From positions 23,778 through 87,777 of the forward strand of contig QCTE01000002.1 in the NCBI GenBank assembly GCA_003211275.1: 64,000 bases of DNA, given 5' to 3'. The notes under the pieces are model-generated. The model worked only from the letters and a program-made list of their open reading frames with translations, made no database searches and was not told the origin of the DNA. Positions 55,618 through 64,000 of this stretch are shown here, in pieces (positions within the stretch are counted from its first letter, which is position 1; each line of letters begins with the position of its first letter). A program made the translations under genes and the position numbers. The stretch comes from Synechococcus sp. AG-673-A03 (GTDB taxonomy: Bacteria > Cyanobacteriota > Cyanobacteriia > PCC-6307 > Cyanobiaceae).

Positions 55618-58560
55618 TTAACCCATCGCCTCAGAAGTGGCGGCAGCCATGTCTTCAACACTGGGGCAGGTGCAGATCAGATTGCGATCGCCATAGGCGT
55701 TATCAATCCGGGCCACCGCCGGCCAGAACTTGCTTTGCCGCTGATCAGGCAACGGGAAGGCAGCCTGTTCCCGGGAATAGGGACGATCCCAGTGGTCGGC
55801 CGTGACAGCACTCAGTGTGTGGGGAGCGCGGCGTAGGGGATTGTTCTCACGATCGCTGTCACCGTTTTCGATCGCCGCGACTTCGGCGCGGATCGCGATC
55901 ATGGCGTCGCAGAAGCGATCCAGCTCTTCGAGGCTCTCGCTTTCAGTGGGTTCAACCATCACGGTGCCCGCCACTGGCCAGCTCACCGTCGGAGCATGGA
56001 AGCCGTAATCCATCAGACGCTTCGCCAGATCATCCACCTCGAGGCCGGCACTGCGCCTCAGATCGCGCAGATCAAGAATGCATTCGTGGGCTACAAGTCC
56101 GCCTTCTCCCCGGAACAGCACCGGGTAGTGGGAATCCAGCCGATGCGCCAGATAATTGGCTGACAACAAGGCCACAGCCGTGGCCTGCCGCAGGCCAGCA
56201 GGGCCCATCAAGCGCAGGTACATCCAGCTGATCGGCAGGATGCCTGCACTGCCCAGGGGGGCAGCCGATACCGCTGAAATGGACTGGTCACCGCCGCAGG
56301 GCATCAAGGGATGACCAGGGAGAAATGGCAACAGATGCTCGCCCACGCCGATGGGGCCAACCCCTGGTCCACCTCCGCCATGGGGAATACAGAACGTCTT
56401 GTGCAGGTTGAGATGGCAGACATCCGCCCCAAACGCTCCTGGCCTGCACACACCGACTTGAGCGTTGAGGTTGGCACCATCCAGATACACCTGACCGCCA
56501 TGGTCATGCACAAGGCTGCAGATCTCACGGATACGCGTCTCGAAGACCCCATGGGTTGAGGGATAGGTAACCATCAGAGCCGCCAGGACATCGGCGTGAT
56601 CAGAAAGCTTGCTGCGCAGATCGTCGACATCGACATTCCCCTGCTCATCACAGGCCACAGGCACCACACGCATACCAGCCATCACGGCACTTGCTGGATT
56701 GGTGCCATGGGCACTCGTGGGAATCAGGCACACATCGCGATGGCCCTCGCCTCTTGCCTGATGCCAGGCGCGAATCACCAGCAGACCCGCGAACTCCCCC
56801 TGGGATCCTGCATTCGGCTGCAAAGAAACACCGGCGAAACCGGTGAGCTCAGCCAACCAGCTCTCAAGGTCCTGCGCCATGCGCTGGTTGCCCTTCAGCT
56901 GGTCAGCGGGGGCAAAGGGGTGCATGCTCCCAAACTCCCTCCAGCTCACAGGCGCCAGCTCCGCTGCCGCATTGAGCTTCATGGTGCAGCTACCTAGAGG
57001 AATCATCCCGTGCACCAACGACAGGTCTTTGCTGACCAGACGCTGGATGTAGCGAAGCAGCTCGGTCTCACTGCGATAGCGGTGAAACACCGGCTGCTGC
57101 AACCAGGGGTTGGAACGCAGCGGCAAGCCAGCCAGAGCTTCCTCGTGCTTTGCAGTATCCGACAGGTCTGAAAGATGGCCTCCAGTGGCCTCAGCCACCA
57201 GCAACAGCAATCGAGACACCTCCTTGTCGTCGCTGAGCTCATCCAGGCTGATGCCGAACCCTTCCGCCTGTTCGATCGCAGCACCATCGGGCAGGACACG
57301 CAGATTGAAACCAGCTCGCGCTGCCAGCTGATGCACGCGCGGCGCCTGAGCACAGACCACATCAACACTGTCGAAGCGAGATCCCTGCGGTAGAGCGAGT
57401 TCAAGCGAGCGCAGTCCTTCTTCGAGTTGACAGCGCAGCTGCAGCACGCGACGAGCGATCAGCTCGAGACCTTCCGGCCCGTGATGAACGGCATAGAACG
57501 AAGCCATCACCGCCAGCAGCACCTGGGCGGTGCAGATATTGCTGGTGGCTTTATCTCTGCGGATGTGCTGCTCACGAGTCTGCAAGGCCAAACGCAGGGC
57601 GACATTGCCCTCGCCATCTTTTGACTGGCCAACAATGCGCCCGGGCACTTGCCTGCGATAGGCATCGCGGGTGGCGAAGAACGCCGCGTGGGGGCCGCCT
57701 CCACCCATCGGCACGCCAAAACGCTGCGCACTGCCCACGGCGATATCGGCTCCGAGAGCACCCACCGGCTCAAGCAGGACCTGCGCCAGTGGATCAATGG
57801 CCACCGTGACCAAAGCGCCATGCTCATGGGCCCTGGACATGCAGGAACTGGGGTCCCAGAGCCGGCCGCAGCGTCCAGGCAGCTGCAACAGCACTCCGAA
57901 CACATCGTCACCCCAGGCGAACTGATCCGGCTCAGCGACATCGAGCTGAATCCCGATGGGCTGGGCCCTGGTGCGCAGAACCGCCAGGGTCTGTGGCAAT
58001 ACGGCGGCATCAACGAGAAAACGGCTGGCTTCAGCTCGCTTGCAAACGCCAAAGCTCATCGACATGGCCTCTGCTGCCGCAGTGGCCTCATCCAGAAGCG
58101 AGGCATTGGCAATCGGCAGGCCCGTCAGCTCACTGACCAAGGTCTGGAAATTGAGCAGTGCCTCTAGGCGTCCTTGAGCAATTTCGGCCTGATAAGGCGT
58201 GTAGGCCGTGTACCAGGAGGGGTTTTCCAACACCTGACGCTGGATCAATGCGGGCGTAACCGTGCCGTAGTAGCCAAGGCCAATCAACGACCGCGTCACG
58301 TGGTTTAAACCGGCAAGCTGACGCAGTTCAGAGAGAGCCTGTGCTTCTCCAACTCCGTCCGGGAGCTGCCCCTGCGGCGGACTGGAATCGAGAATATCCT
58401 GCGGTACGACGGCCTGCAGAAAGCGCTCAAGATCGCTGAAGCCGAGCCGGTCGAGCATCAGCTGATTAGCTTGGGATCCAGGGCCGATATGGCGCTGGGC
58501 GAAAGGCGGAAGAGTCGTCGCTGATGCGGTCTCCACCATGCGCTGGTCCAGCAGAGTCAT
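55618..58560 (-). CDS. gcvP: Glycine dehydrogenase (decarboxylating), P-protein
   Basis: 980 residues from the ATG at 58560 (an earlier ATG at 58593 gives a Cys-rich, unlikely start). P-protein releases CO2 from glycine and loads the aminomethyl group onto lipoyl GcvH. Fused alpha-beta form: [44 protein letters not shown], then in the second half [31 protein letters not shown] and the PLP lysine in [15 protein letters not shown]. Full length, with no gap. Serves photorespiratory glycine and one-carbon supply. Downstream of gcvH in the same operon (57-base gap). Confidence 0.97.
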   Translation of the reverse strand: MTLLDQRMVETASATTLPPFAQRHIGPGSQANQLMLDRLGFSDLERFLQAVVPQDILDSSPPQGQLPDGVGEAQALSELRQLAGLNHVTRSLIGLGYYGTVTPALIQRQVLENPSWYTAYTPYQAEIAQGRLEALLNFQTLVSELTGLPIANASLLDEATAAAEAMSMSFGVCKRAEASRFLVDAAVLPQTLAVLRTRAQPIGIQLDVAEPDQFAWGDDVFGVLLQLPGRCGRLWDPSSCMSRAHEHGALVTVAIDPLAQVLLEPVGALGADIAVGSAQRFGVPMGGGGPHAAFFATRDAYRRQVPGRIVGQSKDGEGNVALRLALQTREQHIRRDKATSNICTAQVLLAVMASFYAVHHGPEGLELIARRVLQLRCQLEEGLRSLELALPQGSRFDSVDVVCAQAPRVHQLAARAGFNLRVLPDGAAIEQAEGFGISLDELSDDKEVSRLLLLVAEATGGHLSDLSDTAKHEEALAGLPLRSNPWLQQPVFHRYRSETELLRYIQRLVSKDLSLVHGMIPLGSCTMKLNAAAELAPVSWREFGSMHPFAPADQLKGNQRMAQDLESWLAELTGFAGVSLQPNAGSQGEFAGLLVIRAWHQARGEGHRDVCLIPTSAHGTNPASAVMAGMRVVPVACDEQGNVDVDDLRSKLSDHADVLAALMVTYPSTHGVFETRIREICSLVHDHGGQVYLDGANLNAQVGVCRPGAFGADVCHLNLHKTFCIPHGGGGPGVGPIGVGEHLLPFLPGHPLMPCGGDQSISAVSAAPLGSAGILPISWMYLRLMGPAGLRQATAVALLSANYLAHRLDSHYPVLFRGEGGLVAHECILDLRDLRRSAGLEVDDLAKRLMDYGFHAPTVSWPVAGTVMVEPTESESLEELDRFCDAMIAIRAEVAAIENGDSDRENNPLRRAPHTLSAVTADHWDRPYSREQAAFPLPDQRQSKFWPAVARIDNAYGDRNLICTCPSVEDMAAATSEAMG

Positions 58561-58617
58561 GGTGCAGCAACAGAAGGCGCAGACTGTAGGCAACTTGCGC
58601 CAAGCGACGATGTGATA

Positions 58618-59007
58618 TCAGGTCGCGGCAACCTTGATGGCGTAGGTAGCAGCATCCATCAGCTGCTCGAACTGCGTCAGATCGCTGGGACGAATCACCA
58701 GCAACCAGCCCTCGCCATGGGGATCCTTCTGCAGTTCTTCGGGATTGGCCAGCAGAGCTTCATTGCGCTGCACAACCGCGCCACTGAGGGGGGCATACAT
58801 CTCCTCCACAGCCTTCACCGACTCAACCGTGCCGAAACTGGTTCCTTGACTGAGATCAGCACCCACCTCGGGGAGGTCCACAAACACAATGTCGCCGAGT
58901 TGATCCACGGCATAGGCGCTTAAGCCAATGCGGATCGAATCAGCGTCCTGCCAGGCGTATTCATGGCTGTCCGCATAGCGGTAGGAGGCAGGGAAGTCGA
59001 AGGCCAT
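58618..59007 (-). CDS. gcvH: Glycine cleavage system H-protein
   Basis: 129 residues, family length. Lipoyl carrier: the attachment Lys65 lies in FGTVESVKAVEEMYAPLSG, preceded by LGDIVFVDLPEVG. Starts 19 bases after the end of the PLP-lyase gene and precedes gcvP, so the three are probably one transcript. gcvT is not in the window. Confidence 0.97.
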   Translation of the reverse strand: MAFDFPASYRYADSHEYAWQDADSIRIGLSAYAVDQLGDIVFVDLPEVGADLSQGTSFGTVESVKAVEEMYAPLSGAVVQRNEALLANPEELQKDPHGEGWLLVIRPSDLTQFEQLMDAATYAIKVAAT

Positions 59008-59026
59008 CGGGCCGCACCAGCGTCTC

Positions 59027-60304
59027 TCAATCAGTGTGCGCCAGATTCAGATGTCCTGCCGCAGCCAGGGCTTCCAGCGCCTTGATCAGCGCCAGCTCGA
59101 CATGGGCGTGATGGGTCCCGCCCTGAATGTAGAGATTGAACGGCTCGCGCAACGGCGCGTCAGCCGAGAACTCACTGGTGCTGCCATCAATGAAGGTGCC
59201 ACCAGCCATCACCAGATCACTGGCATAACCAGGCATCGCCGCCGGCACAGGATCCAGGTATGAGCCCACAGGGGAACAGGCCTGAAAGGCACGGCAGATC
59301 AGCTTGAGCGCCTCAGGCTCCCCCAGCTGAACGGCCTGGATCAAGTCACTGCGGGACGCACCGGCAACGGGCTGCACCGGGAATCCGAGATCAGCAAACA
59401 CTCCAGCCACGAGATCAGCGCCGATCAAGGCTTCAGCGACCATCTGCGGCGCCAAAAACAGTCCCTGCAGCAACAGTCGGTGCAGATCAAAACCAGTCCC
59501 CCCTTCACTGCCGATCCCTGGTGCCGTGAGACGACAACAGGCTTGTTCCACCAGATCGGCGCGTCCGGCGATGTAGCCACCGGCGGGCGCGATGGTTCCT
59601 CCCAAGTTTTTGATCAATGAACCGGCCACCAGATCCGCACCCACCTCAGGTGGCTCTTGGGCCTCAACCAGTTCGCCATAGCAGTTGTCCACGAAGCAGA
59701 CGCAGTCAGGCTGCCGTTCGTGAATGCGGGCGCAGAGGCGACCGATCGTCTCCACGCTGAGCGAAGGGCGCCAGCTGTAACCACAGCTGCGCTGGATCAG
59801 GATCAGTCGACACGGTTGAGCCAGGGCCTGCTCGAGGGCCTGCTCGTCCACAGCCCCGGCATCGCTTAGCTGCAGCTCATTGTAGTCGATGCCGAAATCC
59901 TTGAGGGACCCTTGACCCTCTCCACGCAGACCAATGACCTCTTCAAGCGTGTCGTAGGGACGCCCGGTGATCGACAGCATGCGATCACCGGGTCGAAGCA
60001 CGCCGAAGAGGGCAGCAGCGATGGCATGGGTGCCGCTCACGAACTGAAGTCGCACAGCCGCTGCTTCAGCACCCAGCACCCTTGCGAACACTCGGTCGAT
60101 CACCTCTCGACCCTGATCACCGTGCCCGTACCCGCTGACGGAGGCGAAATGCTGAGTCCCGACCCGTTCTGCCTCAAACGCCGCCAGTACCTTCTGCAGC
60201 CGATCGGACACAGCCGCAGTGCGCTGCCGAGCCAGAGGCTGCTGACGGTCGCGCACAGCCGCGACCTTGCTGCGAGCAAATGCCCTGGCCTCACTGAGAT
60301 TCAT
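59027..60304 (-). CDS. PLP-dependent lyase of the methionine gamma-lyase / aluminum-resistance family
   Basis: 425 residues from the ATG at 60304 (60352 is an alternative). A fold I PLP enzyme of the YnbB type: ASVSGYGHGDQGREVIDRVFA, VSGTHAIAAALFGVLRPGDR, LILIQRSCGYSWRPSL, CVCFVDNCYGELVE, and the PLP lysine in AGSLIKNLGGTIAPAGGYI. The name aluminum-resistance protein comes from one report; the physiological substrate is unknown. It heads the gcvHP operon, which may hint at sulfur or glycine-linked metabolism. Confidence 0.88.
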   Translation of the reverse strand: MNLSEARAFARSKVAAVRDRQQPLARQRTAAVSDRLQKVLAAFEAERVGTQHFASVSGYGHGDQGREVIDRVFARVLGAEAAAVRLQFVSGTHAIAAALFGVLRPGDRMLSITGRPYDTLEEVIGLRGEGQGSLKDFGIDYNELQLSDAGAVDEQALEQALAQPCRLILIQRSCGYSWRPSLSVETIGRLCARIHERQPDCVCFVDNCYGELVEAQEPPEVGADLVAGSLIKNLGGTIAPAGGYIAGRADLVEQACCRLTAPGIGSEGGTGFDLHRLLLQGLFLAPQMVAEALIGADLVAGVFADLGFPVQPVAGASRSDLIQAVQLGEPEALKLICRAFQACSPVGSYLDPVPAAMPGYASDLVMAGGTFIDGSTSEFSADAPLREPFNLYIQGGTHHAHVELALIKALEALAAAGHLNLAHTD

Positions 60305-60453
60305 CCCCTGCGCACCGGTGCTCTCTCCATAGCGATTTGAAGCCTGTGCCATGGGAGAACCGCGAAAAGCCTGCTGTTTTCTCTTACATTCACACTCCCA
60401 ACCAATTGTTTTGGTTTCGGCTGTCGCCGTTTTAACCGCAACAGAACTGGTTC

Positions 60454-60460
60454 AAGGAGA
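60454..60460 (+). promoter_or_regulatory. Shine-Dalgarno that sets a TTG start
   Basis: AAGGAGA stands 6 bases before the TTG at 60467, selecting this rare start for the desaturase gene; there is no in-frame ATG until residue 17. Confidence 0.75.
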
Positions 60461-60466
60461 AACTTT

Positions 60467-61378
60467 TTGGTTACCACCACTCCGGCAGCTACCACCTCAA
60501 ACCGCGAATTGCGCATGCGCGCGGCAGTGATGGCGCCCCGTGAACGGCTGCCGCGTAAACAGCGCAAGCTCAAAGGCGGCACCACGTCCTTCATGGTGGC
60601 GATGCACGTGCTGGCCACCATTGCTCTGCTGCCAAGGTTCTGGAGCGTTCAGGGAATTGTGGCCCTCGCTGTTCTCTACTGGGCCACGGTGCTCGGGGTG
60701 ACACTCGGCCTGCATCGGCTGGTGGCACACCGGAGCTTTGAGGTGCCCCGCTGGCTCGAGCGGGTGCTGGTGATCATGGGCACCCTGGCCGCACAAAGCG
60801 GCCCCATCGACTGGGTGGCCCTGCACCGTCACCACCACAAGTTCTCCGATCAACCCAGTGATCATCACGATGCAGGCCGGGGCCTGTGGTGGAGCCACAG
60901 CGAGTGGATGCTGCACGAAATCCCCGCTCTTGAGCACAAGGAACGCTTCGGTGGCGACCTGCTCAAAGATCCCTTCTATGTCTGGCTGGATCGCTGGTTT
61001 CTGGTGCTGCAGATTCCGATCGGACTGGCGCTCTATTACTACGGCAATGCGGCCCAGATTCATGGAGGCGGCGTCGGTCTGGTGCTGTGGGCCATTCCTC
61101 TGCGTCTGGTGGTCGTCTATCACGTCACCTGGTTAGTGAACTCGGCGACACACGCCTTCGGTTATCGCAATTTCGACTGCCCGGATCTCTCTCGAAATTG
61201 CTGGTGGGTGGCAGTGCTGTCGTTCGGAGAGGGTTGGCACAACAACCATCACGCCCATCCGGGCAGTGCCCGCCACGGACTGCGCTGGTTCGAGTTCGAC
61301 ATCACCTGGATGCATATCCGGTTGCTGCAGAAGCTTGGACTGACCAGGCGCGTGCGTCAGGCGCGTTATCCCGGCTGA
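60467..61378 (+). CDS. desC: Acyl-lipid delta-9-type fatty acid desaturase (first)
   Basis: 303 residues, starting at TTG behind a good ribosome site. A stearoyl-desaturase-family membrane enzyme with all histidine boxes: HRLVAH, HRHHH, and HNNHH, plus the VNSATH element. Four membrane spans are likely. It puts the first double bond into membrane acyl chains using ferredoxin. The N-terminal 35 residues are basic and Ser/Thr-rich. Convergent with the HTH gene (13-base overlap of the ends) and similar to the desaturase at 62148-63080, so this is a duplicated pair with a regulator between them. Confidence 0.93.
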   Translation: MVTTTPAATTSNRELRMRAAVMAPRERLPRKQRKLKGGTTSFMVAMHVLATIALLPRFWSVQGIVALAVLYWATVLGVTLGLHRLVAHRSFEVPRWLERVLVIMGTLAAQSGPIDWVALHRHHHKFSDQPSDHHDAGRGLWWSHSEWMLHEIPALEHKERFGGDLLKDPFYVWLDRWFLVLQIPIGLALYYYGNAAQIHGGGVGLVLWAIPLRLVVVYHVTWLVNSATHAFGYRNFDCPDLSRNCWWVAVLSFGEGWHNNHHAHPGSARHGLRWFEFDITWMHIRLLQKLGLTRRVRQARYPG

Positions 61379-62091
61379 GCAGCCGCTCTCAATTCGGCCA
61401 GAAACGCTTCAGCGTTCTGGCCCTTGCTGCCTTCCAGAGCCATGTGAGTGGCATGAAGATCAAGAAACTCGCCGTCAAGCTCCTCGGCGCTGTACTCCCT
61501 TAGACCTGCCATCACTTCGGCAAAGCGATCACGTCGCTGGTTCTTGGTGACTGGATAAGCCTCCATCACCTGATCACGACACTGACGCCAGGCCTGGCCG
61601 CGGCAAAGGCTGTCGGCAATCGCCGCACTGAGGGCAGCTGCTTCAGTTTGATCAATCCGCCAATCGAAACCTGGCGGCAAGGGTCCGAGGCCGACAAAGA
61701 TCTCCAGCAGCTCGCCGGCACCGAGCGGCTCCCCATGGGCCGCGAGCAGGGGTACGGCACTATCGCTCAGCACCCGCAGCAGATCGGGGTGAACTTCCGC
61801 CAGCTGATCGCGGATCGGATCAAGGCCCCGATGCAGCACCGCATTCGCCTGGCCGAGCGCGAGAAACACCTCCGGCCCTGGAGACGAGAGCTTGCCGTTG
61901 CGCAGATTGGAGATCTGTGAATTGTGCACACGACCAAGGTCCAAGGCATCAGCCAGGGCAGGCAACACCTTGTGCGACCAGCCATTGCGCTCATGCCACA
62001 CGTGGATCAGATGGGCCATCGCCTGGCGCCCTTCCTCGAGACGCTGGCGGTAACCCTTGGTCACATGATCAGAACCGCTTGCCTTATCCAT
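61366..62091 (-). CDS. Helix-turn-helix protein, putative regulator of the flanking desaturase
   Basis: 241 residues. An N-terminal part looks like an Xre-type helix-turn-helix (VLPALADALDLGRVHNSQISNLRNGKLSSPGPEVF, about 42-76). A helical body with no enzymatic motif follows. It is divergent from the second desaturase across 56 bases that contain the palindrome GATACGTATC, a natural operator candidate. A link to temperature or membrane state is inference. Confidence 0.7.
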   Translation of the reverse strand: MDKASGSDHVTKGYRQRLEEGRQAMAHLIHVWHERNGWSHKVLPALADALDLGRVHNSQISNLRNGKLSSPGPEVFLALGQANAVLHRGLDPIRDQLAEVHPDLLRVLSDSAVPLLAAHGEPLGAGELLEIFVGLGPLPPGFDWRIDQTEAAALSAAIADSLCRGQAWRQCRDQVMEAYPVTKNQRRDRFAEVMAGLREYSAEELDGEFLDLHATHMALEGSKGQNAEAFLAELRAAAQPG

Positions 62092-62096
62092 TGCTT

Positions 62097-62106
62097 GATA
62101 CGTATC
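62097..62106. promoter_or_regulatory. Perfect palindrome between the HTH gene and the second desaturase
   Basis: GATACGTATC is self-complementary. It is followed at once by CGTATCGCG, which repeats one half. It lies 5 bases upstream of the HTH gene's start and about 40 upstream of the desaturase ATG, so a bound protein could control both. Too short to be sure. Confidence 0.5.
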
Positions 62107-62147
62107 CGTATCGCGTGTAGTGTGCAGAGATCAACCGGGACCAAGTC

Positions 62148-63080
62148 ATGGCACCAAGCGCGATTAGAACGCCGTCGCCACCCAGTCGGAAATCAGTTTC
62201 GCATCGTGGCCCCAAGCTGGCAATCAAGCCCTACCAGCGCCCCAAGAGCAAGGCGCCTATGGCTGCCAAGACCGAAAAAAGCTGGGTAACGATCGGGTTC
62301 ATGATCGTGATCCATGCCCTGGCACTCCTGGCACTCGCTCCTGGCTTCTGGAGTTGGCCGGCCGTCACCAGCCTGCTGGTGCTGTATTGGGTCACGGCCT
62401 GCCTGGGTGTAACCGTCGGTTACCACCGACTGCTCTCACACCGCTCCTTCCGAGTGCCTCGCTGGCTGGAGCGTTTCTTTGCCACCTGCGGCGCCCTGAG
62501 CTGCCAGCACGGGCCCATCGACTGGGTGGGACTGCATCGACATCATCACAAGTATTCCGATACGGATGCAGATCACCACAACAGCAACAAAGGCTTCTGG
62601 TGGAGCCACATGGGCTGGATGTTCAATGCGATTCCAGCCATGAAGGATGTACCCCGCATGGCCGGTGATCTGGCCAAGGATCCCTACTACCGCTGGCTGA
62701 ACAACTGGTTCCTGGTCCTGCAGCTGCCCCTGGCTGGTCTGCTGTTCTGGATCGGCAGCGCCACAGGTGCCGGCGGCTGGGCCTTAGTGCTCTGGGGCAT
62801 TCCTTTGCGCCTGGTGCTGGTGTATCACGTGACCTGGCTGGTGAATTCCGCCACGCACTGCTGGGGCACCGTGGCCTTTGAAAGCGGCGATGATTCGCGC
62901 AACAACAAGTGGGTCGCAGCACTGACCTTCGGCGAGGGCTGGCATAACAACCACCACGCCTTCCCCCACTCGGCTCGTCACGGTCTGCAAGCGGGTCAGA
63001 TCGACCTCACCTGGGAGCACATCCGCCTGATGCGCTCCCTGGGTCTGGCCACCAAAATTCGCCTACCCGTGAAGTCGTAA
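62148..63080 (+). CDS. desC: Acyl-lipid delta-9-type fatty acid desaturase (second)
   Basis: 310 residues with the same box set as the first (HRLLSH, HRHHH, HNNHH, VNSATH) and a longer basic N-terminus of about 38 residues (MAPSAIRTPSPPSRKSVSHR). An internal Met at about residue 38 (MAAKTEKSW) is another possible start. Similar to the 60467 gene over the core, so the two are paralogues. It may differ in chain position or in expression; the HTH gene and palindrome sit just upstream. rplI starts 42 bases downstream. Confidence 0.93.
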   Translation: MAPSAIRTPSPPSRKSVSHRGPKLAIKPYQRPKSKAPMAAKTEKSWVTIGFMIVIHALALLALAPGFWSWPAVTSLLVLYWVTACLGVTVGYHRLLSHRSFRVPRWLERFFATCGALSCQHGPIDWVGLHRHHHKYSDTDADHHNSNKGFWWSHMGWMFNAIPAMKDVPRMAGDLAKDPYYRWLNNWFLVLQLPLAGLLFWIGSATGAGGWALVLWGIPLRLVLVYHVTWLVNSATHCWGTVAFESGDDSRNNKWVAALTFGEGWHNNHHAFPHSARHGLQAGQIDLTWEHIRLMRSLGLATKIRLPVKS

Positions 63081-63122
63081 AGTGACCGATCGCTAAACAG
63101 ACGTCGTCAGGATCGTTCTCCC

Positions 63123-63581
63123 ATGGCCAAGCGCGTACAAGTCGTACTGAATGAGGACGTTCTCAGCCTCGGCCGGGATGGAGATTTAGTGGAAGTTGCT
63201 CCTGGTTATGCCCGAAACTTCCTGCTGCCCTTCGGCAAAGCCGTTCCTGTCACCCCCGCGGTGATGAAGCAGGTGGAGCACCGCAGGGCCAAGGAGGTTG
63301 AGCGCCAGGCTGCTCTCAAGGAGGAAGCCGTCGCTTTCCGCACAGCCCTCGACACCATCGGTCGCTTCACGGTCAAGAAGCAAACCGGAGAGGACGACGT
63401 GCTGTTTGGCACCGTCACCAATGGTGATGTGGCCGAGGTGATCGAAGAGGCCACCAAGAAAGAAGTGGATCGCCGTGACATCACCGTGCCCGACATCCAT
63501 CGGACCGGAAACTACAAAGTTCAGGTGAAGCTTCACAGCGAAGTGACCGCTGAGATCAACCTGGAAGTGGTCAGCTACTGA
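63123..63581 (+). CDS. rplI: 50S ribosomal protein L9
   Basis: 152 residues, normal length: [36 protein letters not shown] (rRNA-binding N-domain), the long linking helix [16 protein letters not shown], and a C-domain ending INLEVVSY. The gene order rplI-dnaB is widely conserved. Confidence 0.97.
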   Translation: MAKRVQVVLNEDVLSLGRDGDLVEVAPGYARNFLLPFGKAVPVTPAVMKQVEHRRAKEVERQAALKEEAVAFRTALDTIGRFTVKKQTGEDDVLFGTVTNGDVAEVIEEATKKEVDRRDITVPDIHRTGNYKVQVKLHSEVTAEINLEVVSY

Positions 63582-63656
63582 GCACAGAGCAGAAATGACT
63601 CTGATGTCACCGACAAGCTGCGTCAGAGTGGATCTTCTTTCTGAGCTGCTGCCGCC

Positions 63657-64000
63657 ATGGTGAGCGTTCCCTTGTCAGAGTCCGGTGGCGAGTCCACCGA
63701 GGGGGAACGCCGCGGTTTCGGCAAGGGTCGCCGCCGAGAGGAACCCAGCTTCGAGGCACTGCCCGATTCGATCCCGCCGCAAAACCTTGAGGCGGAAGAA
63801 GCGGTGCTGGGCGGCATCCTGCTCGACCCGGATGCCATCGGTCGCGTCGCCGATGCGCTGCAACCAGAAGCCTTTTATCTCAATGCCCATCGGGAGATCT
63901 TCCGCACGGCGGTGATGCTCCACAGCCAGGGCAAACCGACTGACCTCACCGCGATGACCGCCTGGCTGGCGGACACTGGTGCTCTCGAAAAAGTGGGTGG
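63657..64000 (+). CDS. dnaB: Replicative DNA helicase DnaB (partial, 5' end only)
   Basis: 114 codons from the ATG at 63657 to the window edge. After a charged N-terminal extension (GERRGFGKGRRREEPSFEA), the DnaB N-domain begins: LPDSIPPQNLEAEEAVLGGILLDPDAIG, LQPEAFYLNAHREIFRTAVML, GKPTDLTAMTAWL. The RecA motor domain, and any intein that cyanobacterial dnaB may carry, lie beyond the window. Confidence 0.93.
   Translation, partial: MVSVPLSESGGESTEGERRGFGKGRRREEPSFEALPDSIPPQNLEAEEAVLGGILLDPDAIGRVADALQPEAFYLNAHREIFRTAVMLHSQGKPTDLTAMTAWLADTGALEKVG

Overview
The window reads as chromosome of a unicellular picocyanobacterium of the marine or euryhaline Synechococcus/Cyanobium type. This rests on gene content: paired Flv3/Flv1 flavodiiron proteins, DesC-type acyl-lipid desaturases, a second ClpB with a long linker, biosynthetic arginine decarboxylase, MEKHLA and SWIM/SNF2 genes. 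Coding is dense and GC-rich, with many 1-4 base start/stop overlaps. The species is not resolved from sequence alone. No rRNA, tRNA, transposase, prophage or CRISPR array was seen.

Layout. 1-13.9 kb is mostly core housekeeping: clpB2 (cut by the left edge), gloA, eno, an ABC1/UbiB kinase, argJ, coaE, gatB, a fusion of an NMT1/THI5-like binding protein with a TRIC channel, and thiO. 13.9-18.1 kb holds a cyclic-nucleotide-binding-domain/methyltransferase fusion facing away from a gene for a 378-bp tandem-repeat, probably exported protein. Between them lies an almost perfect cAMP-receptor-protein palindrome. 18.3-20.9 kb is ndk and speA.

20.9-39.0 kb, between speA and alaS, is an accessory block dominated by cAMP signalling. 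It contains a cyclic-nucleotide-gated MscS channel coupled to a CHASE2 adenylate cyclase, a DUF928 protein, a two-partner secretion pair whose cargo ends in a CHAT protease domain, a Crp-type regulator, a Coq4-like protein, two degenerate cyclic-nucleotide-binding proteins, a cyclic-nucleotide-binding/methylglyoxal synthase fusion, a FecR protein coupled to a second CHASE2 cyclase, and a phosphofructokinase. My reading, which is inference, is that two membrane cyclases sense conditions outside the cytoplasmic membrane and cAMP then acts on a channel, a transcription factor, surface/exported proteins and triose-phosphate flux.

39.1-64 kb returns to mostly core genes: alaS; an SNF2 helicase/SWIM/MEKHLA operon; hsp20; a TRAP transporter (dctPQM); flv3-flv1 and a small FMN reductase; glycine cleavage gcvP and gcvH with a PLP lyase; two stearoyl-type desaturases flanking a helix-turn-helix regulator; rplI; and the start of dnaB (cut by the right edge).

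The strongest candidate for an undescribed system is the cAMP block, above all the fusion of a cyclic-nucleotide-binding domain to methylglyoxal synthase at 34178-35071, next to a cyclase operon and a phosphofructokinase.
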